Origin: Cymbomonas tetramitiformis
Lineage: Eukaryota > Chlorophyta > Pyramimonadophyceae > Pyramimonadales > Pyramimonadaceae
DNA: 64,000 nt
Direction of reading: 5' to 3'
Assembly: GCA_001247695.2 (NCBI GenBank)
Contig: LGRX02035271.1
Span: forward strand, 45,865 to 109,864
Part shown: piece by piece, positions 1 through 9,707 of the stretch
How positions within the stretch are numbered: the stretch's first letter is position 1
Layout: each line of letters begins with the position of its first letter
Translations under genes and position numbers: made by a program
Notes under the pieces: model-generated
Databases searched by the model: none
Told to the model about the DNA's origin: nothing
Seen by the model: only the letters and a program-made list of their open reading frames with translations

Positions 1-220
1 GTCCACCACAAAGACTTCGTCAATCTTAAGTGGTCGACCCCCGATATTTGTGTAAGTTTCAAAACTTGCGCGCGCGCGTGACATAACTCGCGCGCGCGAA
101 ATTTTTTGAAAATCTCAAAAATTTCAAGCGACATTTTCTCGAGATAACGCCGCCGAAGACGATGGTTGCACCACAAAGATTTCGGCAAATCTTAGGTGGT
201 CGACCCCCTAAATGTTTAGT
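1..220 (+). repeat. Hairpin-satellite units (two partial copies)
   Basis: Two copies of the flank CACAAAGA-TTCG...TGGTCGACCCCC (near 6-45 and 170-212) bracket a GC hairpin at about 68-98 with alternating CG arms (CGCGCGCGCG) around a ten-base TGACATAACT spacer. The same unit recurs at 6.6-7.25, 30.25-31.17 and 62.0-62.96 kb. The remaining 221-451 holds AT-rich sequence with no gene and probably belongs to the intron upstream of the sulfatase exon. Confidence 0.85.
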
Positions 221-451
221 ATTTCTGCCTATGGGGCAACGTCCCACGGAGGTTTTTGCAATTCGGCGGCATACATTCATCTATTTGATGGTTATGGTAA
301 CATAGCATCGACAGTTGATAAAAATATATTACGCCTCGTAATATGACCATGGTAACTGACCTCGTCATTGGCGTCATCATATAATGGCAGCACAGATAAT
401 TGATATCTATGCATCCATAGATGATTGATATCGAACTACATAGCATAGATA

Positions 452-2000
452 ATGAATAAAATCTTTTTCACTAATGTTTTTTTATGTTTTCTCACGTTTC
501 AGGTACCGAACGAAACGGATGTGCTTAATATCACCGGATGCTCTTCGATTCCGGTGGACGGATCTGATCCGGCTTTTCCCGATTCTGCCGTTGCCGACGA
601 CTCCGATACAACAGATGGTTGCGTTGAGGTGGGAATGCGCACTTGCAAAACAGGCAAAGAAAAACGACGAGCTCTGTGCGCTACTCTGTCGTACGTGGAC
701 AATCTTCTTGGTGAGCTGGAAAATTGGCTCAAACTCAATCAGCAGTGGAACAACACAGTCATCGCAGTGCATGGAGATAACGGTGGCAATCTGAACGACG
801 CCGCTTCTAACTATCCTTACGATGGACAGAAGGCCACTTTGTACGAAGGCGGCATTCGGAGCGTCGGATTTGTCGTGGGCGGTTACGTAGAGCGATCGTT
901 GGACGCCGTGAATACGCCACGAGGATATCACTATTCCGGGTTGATGGAATCGACGGACTTTTTTTCCACCTACGCTCGACTAGCTGGCGCTACGTCGCTC
1001 ATCGAGTCTCCCGTCGATTCGGTGGATATGTGGTCGAGTTTGATAAATAACGCGAGCAGTCCACGAAAGTACGCGGTCGTGGGATTTCATCCGGACGTTT
1101 TTAATAATGCAAGCGCCGTAATACGTAACGACGGCTGGAAACTGCTGGTCAACCCTGGCACGGATTACCTGCTCTGGAGAATGCACACGGTACGTCTTAA
1201 CGAATGTGTCTCGCTTTTCAGTGTTGTAGAGCCGTGCTGCACGCTATCACTCTCGGGATACCTAATACGCCTAGACTTATACACTTATGTCTGTATGATA
1301 GTCTTAGACATACAGACAGACATGCATCTTAGATTGGTAGATACGACGCACGTATTATACGCGATCTAATAAGTCCCAATACGACCGTTCTTTCTCTTTT
1401 TTCTGAATGTTTGTGAATTAGCAGATATTGCAACGATGTTTCACATCGGACCTGATCGACCCTAACATGGAGTTGGCCACCGAATGCGTAAAGCAAAAGC
1501 AGCTCGATGAATGGAATAAGACGATCGTGAGTGACATTTCCGAGTACGAATCGCGCATGACGACGATGTGGAAAGCGTATGAAGATTTACGATTATCCGG
1601 CGATAAAGAGATTCTCAAAGAAAATCAAAATCTCGCACACGATTTGATGAACTTTACCACGTACGAATCTAAACTGAGAAACGATGCAAGATTTTTTCGT
1701 GATTATCGCATTCTGCTTAACGTGAACGAAGGGAGCTCGTGCATTAACGAGTACGACATCCGATGCAACGTGTATGGATCGACCAATCCAAATATTGTTA
1801 AAATTCGCAAGGATCTGGAGCGTGTGCATCGCGAGGTTAGCGCTGAACGAGTTTCGACGTCCTTTACGAGCCTGGTGGATCCTTGGACACCTTGGACAAG
1901 AAATCGCACCGAATGCACCCACCTTGCTTTTTGGAGGAATGGCGATCTCGAGGTTGCCGATTTGATCGATAGCTGCTTCACCTCTACCGTCACGGACTAA
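452..2000 (+). CDS. Arylsulfatase (sulfatase family), C-terminal exons, partial
   Basis: Two exons, about 452-1189 and 1425-2000, together give roughly the C-terminal half of an arylsulfatase-B-like enzyme that would hydrolyse sulfate esters on glycans. The metal-site motif HGDNGG (about 772-789) followed by a WEGG-like segment (LYEGGIRSVGFVVGG) and the later KLLVNP segment are typical. The N-terminal catalytic C/S-x-P-x-R segment is absent. A pyrimidine-rich tract ending TTTCAG at about 501 looks like a 3' splice site, so coding probably begins at GTACCG after it and the ATG at 452 is likely intronic. The 5' exons would lie upstream of the window, or the gene is truncated. Several NxS/T sites fit a secreted enzyme. 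Such splicing is not seen in the other genes here, so this may be host flank rather than virus. Confidence 0.75.
1190..1424 (+). other. Probable spliceosomal intron in the sulfatase gene
   Basis: The reading frame of exon 452-1189 closes shortly downstream, while sulfatase-like coding resumes in another frame at 1425. GTACGT at 1190 is a good 5' splice site, and a T-rich tract runs into AG at 1421 or 1424. Both acceptors keep phase 0. Removing the segment joins the two coding blocks in frame. Confidence 0.7.
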
Positions 2001-2180
2001 GCGCTGAACTGATTATAAATCACCCATAGCCTATATAGGGGGGTATGTTGAGGTATATACGATATCACACATACCTTTGATAGTTATAAATATTATGCAT
2101 ACTGACAGTCGTGCACAAAAGTCCGCTCGAAAGCCTGAGTCCGGTGTTAGTAAAAGTCGTGTATACTCCGCGCAGATCTG

Positions 2181-2999
2181 CTATCGTTTACGAGGTGGCG
2201 AGTCGGTGCCGTCTCTCGAGATGGCGCGTTTCGCGCTCCATTGGTTTATGATACGCTCGCGTCGATCGTAGCTGTCCGTCACTCTCTGCGTAAGATCGCG
2301 CAGCGTCGGCGTCAACGCCCGACTTACGATATTTCGAATCCACTCGTCTCTGAATTTTCGCAAATCTTGCCGCGACAAGCTCCTGATCACCGACACACAC
2401 TCCGATTTCACGTGCTTCAGCAATCCCTCTAACGTGCGCTCTTTGGAGTCCGTGCACAGCGGACAAGTGTGCCCCACGACGTCGCAGAATAGTCTCGACG
2501 CGTGCCTGCACAATTTTGTTCGAGAGAGGTCATCGATAAACACTCGCTGGCGACAGATCGGACACGTGATCTCGTCGTGATCGTTTCGGCGGTTCCATTC
2601 GTGTTCGAGACAAGTTTTGCATAAAGTGTGCCTTTCGTCGCATCCCACCAAATATTGCGGAAGGTACTCCATGCAGATCGCGCACTTTATGTCCTCAAGA
2701 AGCTCACGTGTAAGCCGAGATTCCGCGAGCAACTTTTGCAATGCTTGGTGCTCGTCGCGACTAATAAGATCATCTCTCGCGACCTTCGATTGACCGACGT
2801 CGTTTTCGAATCCGTCCTCCTCGACAAGTTCGAGTATCCTTCTCGAAATATCCGTTGTGAACGTTGAGCAGATGGCTAACACCTCTTTCTTGTCGCGAGA
2901 TACCCATTGCTGCAGAAGGTCCTGTATTTTTAAAGATTGACCTTTCGTCGAATCGATCTCGTCGCACGCGATGCGCTTGCTGCGGTCCGAAGTCGACAT
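2181..2999 (-). CDS. RING-finger protein, probable E3 ubiquitin ligase
   Basis: About 272 residues from the ATG at 2999; another in-frame ATG lies at 3065. A C3HC4 RING is clear: CAICMEYL, then a Cys-x-x-x-x-HTLCKTC block and CPICRQ, about 45 residues in all. A second metal-binding cluster follows (GHTCPLC, then H-x3-5-C about 20 residues on), and the C-terminus is basic (PPRKR), possibly a nuclear signal. RING proteins recruit E2 enzymes to ubiquitinate substrates, and large DNA viruses use them against host factors. The gene lies about 100 bp downstream of 3106-4455 on the same strand and may be co-transcribed with it. The N-terminal 100 residues match nothing I recognise. Confidence 0.8.
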   Translation of the reverse strand: MSTSDRSKRIACDEIDSTKGQSLKIQDLLQQWVSRDKKEVLAICSTFTTDISRRILELVEEDGFENDVGQSKVARDDLISRDEHQALQKLLAESRLTRELLEDIKCAICMEYLPQYLVGCDERHTLCKTCLEHEWNRRNDHDEITCPICRQRVFIDDLSRTKLCRHASRLFCDVVGHTCPLCTDSKERTLEGLLKHVKSECVSVIRSLSRQDLRKFRDEWIRNIVSRALTPTLRDLTQRVTDSYDRRERIINQWSAKRAISRDGTDSPPRKR

Positions 3000-3105
3000 C
3001 GGACGGTTAAAGAGGTGAAAGGTGTGAAACCAGATTGTAAACGTCGAGCTCGAAAGTGTGGTCATCTCGAGCAAACATGTCGCCCGCGCACTATATTTCG
3101 ATCGA

Positions 3106-4455
3106 TCAAGCGGCGGCAATATCTTCGAGTACCGCCGCGACGCTCTTTCCCCGACACGGCATTCCCCTCATACGCTCGTGGACGTCCCGACACCATACCG
3201 CTATGGCGGTCCACGCGTCGACGCTCTCGTTCGGAGCCACGCTTTCTAAATTGAGCAGATCGTCACTATCGGATCGCTTTACGAACCACCGATCGCGACT
3301 TCGAACGACGGCGAGCGCTTGGTTGACGCTGCTCGCTGCTCTAAAGCGTTCGACACGGAACAGCGTTTGAAAAGCGTTCAGATCGTCGTCCATGTAATAC
3401 CGCGACATCCAGTTGAGGTCGCATTCTTGGGCGCATGCGTAATGCAGCGCGACGACGCCCATCTCCCATAGCTCTTGACAAAATTGATACGTCTCGTCGA
3501 AGTGTCTGTGCGCGTCTCCAAAACGCAAAATCTCTCGACGCACGCGCTCGCGCAGCTCGTCCGCTCGTTCGGGCGCTTGACGGGCCATCACGTTGCTCGC
3601 GGGATTGCGTCTAAAGGCGGTGGACTTTCTGAAGAGCCGACTCTCGGGCACGATCGCGCCCCACGAAGGGGGGACGTGTCTGGACTGAAGAAGAAATTCA
3701 GTGCAGAGCTGATACAACTGATCGGTGATCGGGGACCTCAGCTTTTTTACAGTCCATCGAAGCAGTCGTCGTCGCCACGCCTCGTGTTCGGCGTCTTCTA
3801 TAGGGAAGGCCGAAGCGCTGATCGTGCGCTCCGCGATGAGCTGTTTGGTAACATCGAACGCGCGCTCCGTCGCGACGACGCGTAATAAACGATCGAAGAG
3901 CTCGCGATTTTTATCATCTAGTGGTAGGCGACACAACAAAAGCGTGGCGATCGCCAAAAAGCACCCTCGGGACGCGTCGGTGCGACGAGTCGCGAGGTTT
4001 GTGCATACGCTCTCGACGGCGTTCGATGCGTTTTCGTGCGGAGCGCATCTGTGAAGATGCGCCTTCGCGATGGCGTGGAAACAGCTGCGTTCGGTGCCGG
4101 ACAGCACGTCGATGTCGATTCGAGATGTGTGATGCATAAGCCAGTAGCGGAGGCTGCACTCAAGCAGAACCACACGAACAAACTCGTTATCGAGCGTCAT
4201 CGGGTCGTACGCGTCGGCGAGGTCGGAGCACCCTTTGGTGCACATTTTACGACAAACTCGCGAGAGCCTTTTTTGGCATTCGCCGAGCATCGTCGCGCAC
4301 TGGTTCGCTTCGTCGGCACCGCCGCTTCCTTCGGATCCCGAATAAGCTTCGCTCGAAAGATCGAGCAGACGTCCGACGACAAGACGCGTCGACGCGTCTC
4401 GTTCTTCGTCGGACGTATCCGAACGCGATAAGGCTTTTCGGAAAAGCGCGAGCAT
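3106..4455 (-). CDS. Hypothetical protein, 449 residues
   Basis: Long open frame from the ATG at 4455 (a GTG precedes it at 4458) ending just upstream of the RING gene on the same strand. The protein is rich in Arg, Leu, Ala and Cys and appears helical, with a Ser/Gly/Glu-rich stretch near residues 35-50 and no signal peptide or membrane segment. Opposite-strand ORFs here look like shadows (low-complexity, Arg/Ser-rich). I do not recognise the family. The tight tandem arrangement suggests a shared transcription unit with the RING protein. Confidence 0.65.
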   Translation of the reverse strand: MLALFRKALSRSDTSDEERDASTRLVVGRLLDLSSEAYSGSEGSGGADEANQCATMLGECQKRLSRVCRKMCTKGCSDLADAYDPMTLDNEFVRVVLLECSLRYWLMHHTSRIDIDVLSGTERSCFHAIAKAHLHRCAPHENASNAVESVCTNLATRRTDASRGCFLAIATLLLCRLPLDDKNRELFDRLLRVVATERAFDVTKQLIAERTISASAFPIEDAEHEAWRRRLLRWTVKKLRSPITDQLYQLCTEFLLQSRHVPPSWGAIVPESRLFRKSTAFRRNPASNVMARQAPERADELRERVRREILRFGDAHRHFDETYQFCQELWEMGVVALHYACAQECDLNWMSRYYMDDDLNAFQTLFRVERFRAASSVNQALAVVRSRDRWFVKRSDSDDLLNLESVAPNESVDAWTAIAVWCRDVHERMRGMPCRGKSVAAVLEDIAAA

Positions 4456-4892
4456 CACGGGGAGGCGCGGAGCGTGTTTGAACTAATGCGAATAATGGTA
4501 TACATTTTTATGTAATATAACTAATATATCCGATAATCATATCCGTCATATATTCCAATATTCATTCGTGACGCGTTCAATGATCAACTCAAAGACATCA
4601 ACATCATGATAATTGTTGATGCGTTCTACAGCAGCCACAGCCTTACGAACTATGAAGAAAAAAATACCATTTGAATATCATTGTAGAATATGTCATTTAG
4701 AAATTAGATGGATGTCAGACATATCATTTATAGAATCTAGACGACGACGTCGCAAGCTTAAATCGATGAGATTTGTTCGGGCACCATTAGCCTATCAAAA
4801 TATTTATATCTACATGGAAAAGCGTCGCGTCGTCGGAACGATTGAGTTGACGTCGCACCACCCTGACAGCTTGTTGCAAACTGTGCCGCTAT
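4456..4892. other. Intergenic, mostly AT-rich
   Basis: AT-rich stretch between two minus-strand genes. A plus-strand ORF of about 119 codons covers 4613-4972, but its basic low-complexity sequence and overlap with the next gene do not convince. No repeat or promoter stands out. Confidence 0.4.
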
Positions 4893-5222
4893 TTACAGAC
4901 GCACGATGTCGTCCATCTTCTCGGGCCAACGCTCGAGGATGCTCAGCACGTCGGCGGACGGATTCAAGTTAAACTTGACGGCTCGGTGATACCGCTCCGA
5001 CGGTCGCATGCCGCTTCTTGGTCCGAACCTGGAGTAGCGTTGAAAGGCGTCGACCAAAGCGATGTCCTCTTCGGATATTCCTCGGCGTCGATACTGCTCC
5101 TGAATTCGATACTCGTCGGAAAGTTTCCTTCGTTTGCTGAGCGTTTTCACCAGATCGTCATGCCTTTGTTGGACGGCTTCGCGCCGATCGCGAATGTCGC
5201 CGGGGCAAACTCGATCCAACAT
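4893..5222 (-). CDS. Small hypothetical protein, about 109 residues
   Basis: Charged, helical, Arg/Glu-rich protein from the ATG at 5222, with no signal or TM segment. The frame stays open for about 29 codons upstream of that ATG with plausible coding character (for example FGVRSIGDAV) before a TAA near 5300, and contains no ATG. So either a non-ATG start is used, an upstream exon joins at the T-rich ..TTTTTGCAAG acceptor-like site near 5270, or the 5' end has been lost. No family recognised. Confidence 0.5.
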   Translation of the reverse strand: MLDRVCPGDIRDRREAVQQRHDDLVKTLSKRRKLSDEYRIQEQYRRRGISEEDIALVDAFQRYSRFGPRSGMRPSERYHRAVKFNLNPSADVLSILERWPEKMDDIVRL

Positions 5223-5605
5223 TTTGACGGCGTCGCCGATGCTTCGAACTCCAAAACGTCCGGCTCGCTTGCAAAAACCAAGTTTGACACCAAGTTATTT
5301 GATATCGCGTTCTAGTCGTCGCAATACCTTGTCGGTAATAGTGATATAGTGGAGTGTTAGAAATTTGTGAATTTTTGAAATTTAATCAGCACACGTTAAC
5401 CTATACACGCGTCTCGTCGTCGTCGCTCTTTGATCAATAAACGGTCCGACGGCTTCAGCCGGGTGGTAATGTAACAACACAACACTTCAATGTAAGATAC
5501 CAACGTGAGATAAAATTTCATCATACAATTGTATAAAACGTGTGTATAAAATCATATAAGTGTATAACATTTCAAAGCCTCCGCGTCGTTTATAGTCGGC
5601 AATTG
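5223..5605. other. Intergenic, AT-rich
   Basis: After the open 5' extension noted for the preceding gene, about 300 bases of AT-rich sequence with GTGTATAA-type short repeats (5520-5570). No gene seen. Confidence 0.4.
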
Positions 5606-6142
5606 TCATAACCACTTTCCGCTGTCGAAACGCGGCGGCGCGTCCATCAATCGAAGCGGATCGTTCTCAATACTCGGAAGCGTCGTCGTCGGTAGATGCC
5701 GCGATTCGCGTTTGTTCGATTTCAGCTTTCGAAGCTGATACATCAAAAACGCTAGGCACAACGCGCAGAACGCGAGCGGCCACAAAACGTGGGACCAAGC
5801 ACGCGCGACACGTGATGCCTCGAACAACGTTCGAAAAATCTCCTTCTCCGCGCAAACCCACATGTCCTGCGCTGCAAACATGACGGCCCTTCGATAAACA
5901 TGCTCGTCCGTCGCTTCCAAATGCACCTTTTCGCAATTTAAGAAATCATCGGACCAACGAATCAGCTCTCCGTTACTGTCCACGCATACGCTATATAACA
6001 GACGTTGGGCCTCCGATTTTCGATTGCGCAGATTGTGTGTGTGAGCGTGGTAACGATCGACCACGTATAACGACCCCATCGCAAAAAGTACAATAATCGG
6101 CGCAAACCAGCTGCGTAAAGCGACTCCGGATTCGGCATCCAT
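5606..6142 (-). CDS. Small membrane protein with two TM segments
   Basis: 178 residues from the ATG at 6142. I chose this start because a TATA box (6172-6183) lies about 30 bp upstream and because it puts a hydrophobic segment (WFAPIIVLFAMGSLYVV) near residues 12-28. A second TM segment (VLWPLAFCALCLAFLMY) lies near residues 122-138, followed by a basic Lys/Arg tail. The roughly 90-residue loop between them has several Cys and sits on one side of a membrane. The frame is open further upstream to 6349, but that part reads as non-coding. A structural or envelope protein is possible; the family is not recognised. Confidence 0.65.
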   Translation of the reverse strand: MDAESGVALRSWFAPIIVLFAMGSLYVVDRYHAHTHNLRNRKSEAQRLLYSVCVDSNGELIRWSDDFLNCEKVHLEATDEHVYRRAVMFAAQDMWVCAEKEIFRTLFEASRVARAWSHVLWPLAFCALCLAFLMYQLRKLKSNKRESRHLPTTTLPSIENDPLRLMDAPPRFDSGKWL

Positions 6143-6640
6143 ACGCGCAAATGCAACGCGATCGGTGCGGCGTATATATATTTGTGTCGTACAGACGATG
6201 AAATTGAGACGGTTCGGCGTGTAAACAAGAAACTTCGATTCTTTCGAGAATCGAAGTCTATGTCGGTTTGTCGTTCTCGGGAGGCAATCTTCAAGATTTT
6301 TTTGCGTAGTGTCGCAATACAGTACAATATTTACCGGATCGGGAGGCAATTGTCATAAGCCGCATTCTGTATCACGTCGTTTTCCGAACATCAAATCTAA
6401 TTTTGACCCGATAAGCTTTCAATTACGTACAACTGCTTAATCGATATTTATATAGGGTTTATCTATATCCGAACCCGAGGTTGTTCAGGAAATATCTAGC
6501 GATGGGGATACCGGTAATCGTTTGGCCGTGACTCACGTTCGATTTGTTCGCGTGTGCGCGATATCGTAACCCGATTGCTTATATGCAGCTATGTGGTACC
6601 TATAGATGATGCTGTAAATATAAAAAAGAACGCGAAATTC
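6143..6640. other. Intergenic upstream of the two-TM gene
   Basis: Contains the promoter above and the doubtful N-terminal extension of the 5606-6142 frame. A roughly 20-bp sequence ATCGGGAGGCAAT-TGTCATA near 6336-6357 resembles GTCGGCAATTGTCATA at 5594-5611. No gene seen. Confidence 0.35.
6172..6183 (-). promoter_or_regulatory. TATA-type promoter of the 5606-6142 gene
   Basis: GTATATATATTT, read on the minus strand, about 30 bp from the chosen ATG. It matches the GTATATATAC motif in front of the sulfotransferase and the 26839 gene, implying very short leaders. Confidence 0.55.
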
Positions 6641-7250
6641 AATGGCAAATTTTCCTCGCCCATCTCAAAAACTTAAGTCCGCCACAAAGATTTCGGCGAA
6701 ATTCGAGTGATCGACCCCCGAATTTTTTGAAATAAAATTTCAACGTGAAATAAAATTTTCGCGCGCGCGTGATAAAACTCGCGCGCGCGAAAATTTTAAA
6801 AATACCCGAAATTCAACGGTAAATTTTCCTCGCCCACCTCAAAATCTTAAGTACGCCACACAGAGTTTCGGCGAAAACTGGGTGATTGAGCCCTTAAATT
6901 TTATTTCTTAGAAATTTCGCGCGCGCGTGATGCAACCCGCGCGCGCGAAAAAAACAAACATTTCAATTTTTTATGGCGATCTTACTTCGCTCGTCCAAAA
7001 CTTCGAGGTTACACACACAAAATCTCGGCGAGATTTGGGTGGTCGACCTCCGAAATTTTTGAAAGTCTTTAAATTTTCGCGCGCGCGTGACGTAACTCGC
7101 GCGCGCGAAAAAATGCAATGTTCTCGAAAATCTTAGGCGAAATTTCCTCGCCTACCTGAAGATCTCGAAACCACCACAAAGATTTCGGCGAGATTTGGGT
7201 GGTCGACCTCCGAAATTTTTGAAAGTCTTTAAATTTTCGACCCCTTAGAA
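6640..7250 (+). repeat. 160-bp hairpin-satellite array (about four units)
   Basis: Hairpins with alternating CG arms at about 6753-6796, 6914-6951 and 7075-7110 are spaced 159 bp apart. Each is followed by TTTTCCTCGCCCACCTCAAAA-like and CACAAAGATTTCGGCGA...GGTCGACC-like sequence. A last unit near 7165-7235 lacks the hairpin. Orientation is the same as at 30 kb. Confidence 0.9.
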
Positions 7251-7557
7251 TTTGCGACTTCTTACGACTTTCGCGAAAAATTCTTCAATTTAATTCATTC
7301 TTCATTCGCGGAAAAGTGGTGAAAAAAGCGGGAGCGCACACCTCGTTTGCGTTCGGAATCGCATTTTTATGGGCTATAAAATACTCGGTAATGCCGTCTG
7401 GTTAGTATAACGATGTTTACCTTACGCGTGGTCCAAAGGCAAATAATTGTAAGCACCGGTAATAAATTTCTTGTACAAAACACCAAATATCAAAATTGCT
7501 TTACTTTTAAATAGCGAATCTGTCTAGCTAATATCAATTGTCTAGCTATAATAATAT
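7251..7557. other. Non-coding, tRNA-like scrap
   Basis: AT-rich. GTCTGGTTAGTATAACG (7399-7415) resembles a tRNA D-arm but no T-arm or acceptor pairing follows, so it is not called. No gene. Confidence 0.35.
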
Positions 7558-8529
7558 CTAGCGAACATTCTTTAAAAAATCAGGTAAGGTATAATTAAGC
7601 AAGAAGTGTTCTCTATACATTGCGTCGTAAACGAGCTTTTTCAAACGCGGTAAAAAACGCGAAGCGTAGGCGCGCAGCAACGTTTGAATATCAGAATTGG
7701 GAGATGCCTTTTTGCAATTCAGAAGCGGACGATGCCGTTGCTGATCGTACCGTGCGACCACACCGTTCGCGCTTCTCGCGGTAGGCAAGTCTTTAGAAAA
7801 AAATCGCGGTATTCCGTAGTTCAAATTGGATAAGCTTACCCTTTGTGTAAACGTTAACCATTGTTCGTTAATATTTTCTAGTTTGAATACGACATCCATA
7901 TCATCTAAGACGGAGATCTTGACACCGTTTTTCAGTATATAATCTGATAGCCAGTACGATTGTCGATAAATATGTTCGTTTTTCCGTGTATCTGTATCAT
8001 TAATATATGCCTTAACATATTCTTTAAAGTGGTCGAACTTATGGCTCGAGCTATACGCGCAAAATTCACGACTGGACAAGCGGACGTACTTTTCACCTAT
8101 CGGTGGTTGTTCGCACCCGCGCTGCATGTACGACGCCAACAAATGCTCTATCGGATCGCGCACGAAAATAAATTTTATTGCTTTCAAAGAACGACTCTGC
8201 GCGGGCGTCTTCAAAGTTGGTGGTTTTCCGCAATCGCCGAACATGCAGCGCAAAGTCGTGCTCCCACTTTTTGGTATGAGAGGTCCAGCGACGATTTGGT
8301 TATTCGCCGCCGATATCATCTGACCCGCCCAATCAGTAAATTTACGTCGGCCGGGCTGAATTGAAGGCAAATAACCTGCACGTGAGCAGTTGCGTAAATG
8401 TTGCGCCAGATGAAAAGGTTCTAGATCCGTAATGTGCAGGTCGCCGTATGAGCCTAAAACGTGCAAATTTATGTAAGTCGAATAACACGTAACGAAAAAA
8501 AAACATCGCACAGTCGTGTATACGTTCAT
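7558..8529 (-). CDS. Carbohydrate sulfotransferase-like protein (Sulfotransfer_2 type)
   Basis: 323 residues from the ATG at 8529. A hydrophobic N-terminus (residues 7-25) fits a signal anchor, as in Golgi type II sulfotransferases that move sulfate from PAPS to glycans. The 5'-phosphosulfate-binding loop is PKSGSTTLRCMF (near residue 87) and the 3'-phosphate-binding motif is FIFVRDPIEHLLASYM (near residue 120). Those two motifs in this order are characteristic. Length is usual for the family. A TATA box (8562-8571) sits about 33 bp upstream. A sulfatase lies 6 kb away, so the region encodes both addition and removal of sulfate. The acceptor substrate cannot be read from sequence. Confidence 0.8.
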   Translation of the reverse strand: MNVYTTVRCFFFVTCYSTYINLHVLGSYGDLHITDLEPFHLAQHLRNCSRAGYLPSIQPGRRKFTDWAGQMISAANNQIVAGPLIPKSGSTTLRCMFGDCGKPPTLKTPAQSRSLKAIKFIFVRDPIEHLLASYMQRGCEQPPIGEKYVRLSSREFCAYSSSHKFDHFKEYVKAYINDTDTRKNEHIYRQSYWLSDYILKNGVKISVLDDMDVVFKLENINEQWLTFTQRVSLSNLNYGIPRFFSKDLPTARSANGVVARYDQQRHRPLLNCKKASPNSDIQTLLRAYASRFLPRLKKLVYDAMYREHFLLNYTLPDFLKNVR

Positions 8530-8561
8530 CTTGAATATGTATTGGAGTCTATGCGTGTTTG

Positions 8562-8571
8562 TGTATATATA
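8562..8571 (-). promoter_or_regulatory. TATA-type promoter of the sulfotransferase gene
   Basis: Palindromic GTATATATAC 33-42 bp upstream of the ATG, the same sequence and similar spacing as upstream of the 26839 gene. Confidence 0.55.
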
Positions 8572-9707
8572 CTGTATGTATTCATCGCAGAGAGCGAATT
8601 GCGAAAAGAAGTCGAAGGGAGATTCGTTGATTGCAAGTAGATCTCGTGCAACAATGCCCTAGTCGCAGCCATGGGCCCGTTTGCTTGCAGGATTAATTCT
8701 TAACTCTTGTGCTGGCATGGCATTACGTGCTTCCACGACTTGTATGCACATGTTTCAACTTATTCCTGACATCGTTAGGCGCAATTTAAGCTATCGAACG
8801 CCCTGCGTAAAGGTGTCCAGGGGGTCCAGATTGGCGGTTATCGGGGGATAAAACGACATCAACCTTACTGCGAAAAGGGAGTAAAAGCCATTATAGGAGT
8901 TAAGATTGGGGATTAGTATTGGGCCGTTCCGGCCGGCCGTTCGGGCCGTTCGGGCCGTTCGGGAACGCCCGAACGGCCCAAACATTCTTAACATTCTAAG
9001 ATTTCACAAAATAGGGCTCCCATACTTAAGCCCATACTTAAGGAGGGTAACGCGTCGGTCCGCGTCGACGCCTGCGTTTTCCCATACTTAAGAAAATTTA
9101 AATTTTTTCTTCATACTTAAGGAATATACACTGACTCCCCCCTCCCCCCCTAACCAGGGACTCAGGGGGTATAACCCAGTCGTATGCGAGTGTCAAACGT
9201 GCGTCAGAGAGACGAACCCAACGACAGAGCTTGACAATCGTATACGATTGTCAAACGTGAGTCAGGCAGTAGCCCTGTGATTTTTTGCATCCGCCCATGC
9301 CCTCCTTGGCAATATTTAAATCGCTTGAGGCCTTTAGGAGGATCATTTCCCATTCTTTCCTAGTCCGGTCTATACGGGCTATATAGAAATTATTAATGAA
9401 CACGCGATACACAGGTCTGACAATCGTGTACGATTGTCAAAACTGTTTCCCAAACGAATTTATTTGTAATTGTTTTGTTGTTAGTAAAAAACTTACACCG
9501 AACCCCACAACAATAATATGGGGGGGTGGGGGGGTGGGGGGGTCCGAACCAGTTTTGAAAACTAAGGGGCGTAACCGGTTGACCTGAGGTCCAACTGGTT
9601 GGAAGTGATTAGTGCAAATTGATTAATTGGTTGGGGTTAGCTAGTAAGTAAATAAGAAATTGATTAACTAGCTACAAAGGGTTAATTGCTTTTTTTGCAC
9701 TAGTTAA
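8572..9707. other. Gene-free region with palindromes, short direct repeats and a G-run
   Basis: No convincing gene in 1.1 kb. It holds a GC hairpin (about 8953-8980, arms GGGCCGTTCGG / CCGAACGGCCC), four copies of CATACTTAAG (9021, 9033, 9083, 9112), a perfect 24-bp palindrome at 9231-9254 (half TTGACAATCGTA) with a near-copy at 9418-9439, and G7-T-G7-T-G7 at 9520-9543. This could be an inserted non-autonomous element or a regulatory/replication region. Confidence 0.6.

Noticed and set aside
4613..4972. 119-codon plus-strand ORF
   Set aside because: Basic, low-complexity translation that overlaps the better minus-strand frame 4893-5222.
7395..7450. tRNA-like sequence (GTCTGGTTAGTATAACG)
   Set aside because: D-arm resemblance only; no T-arm GGTTCGA box and no acceptor stem pairing.
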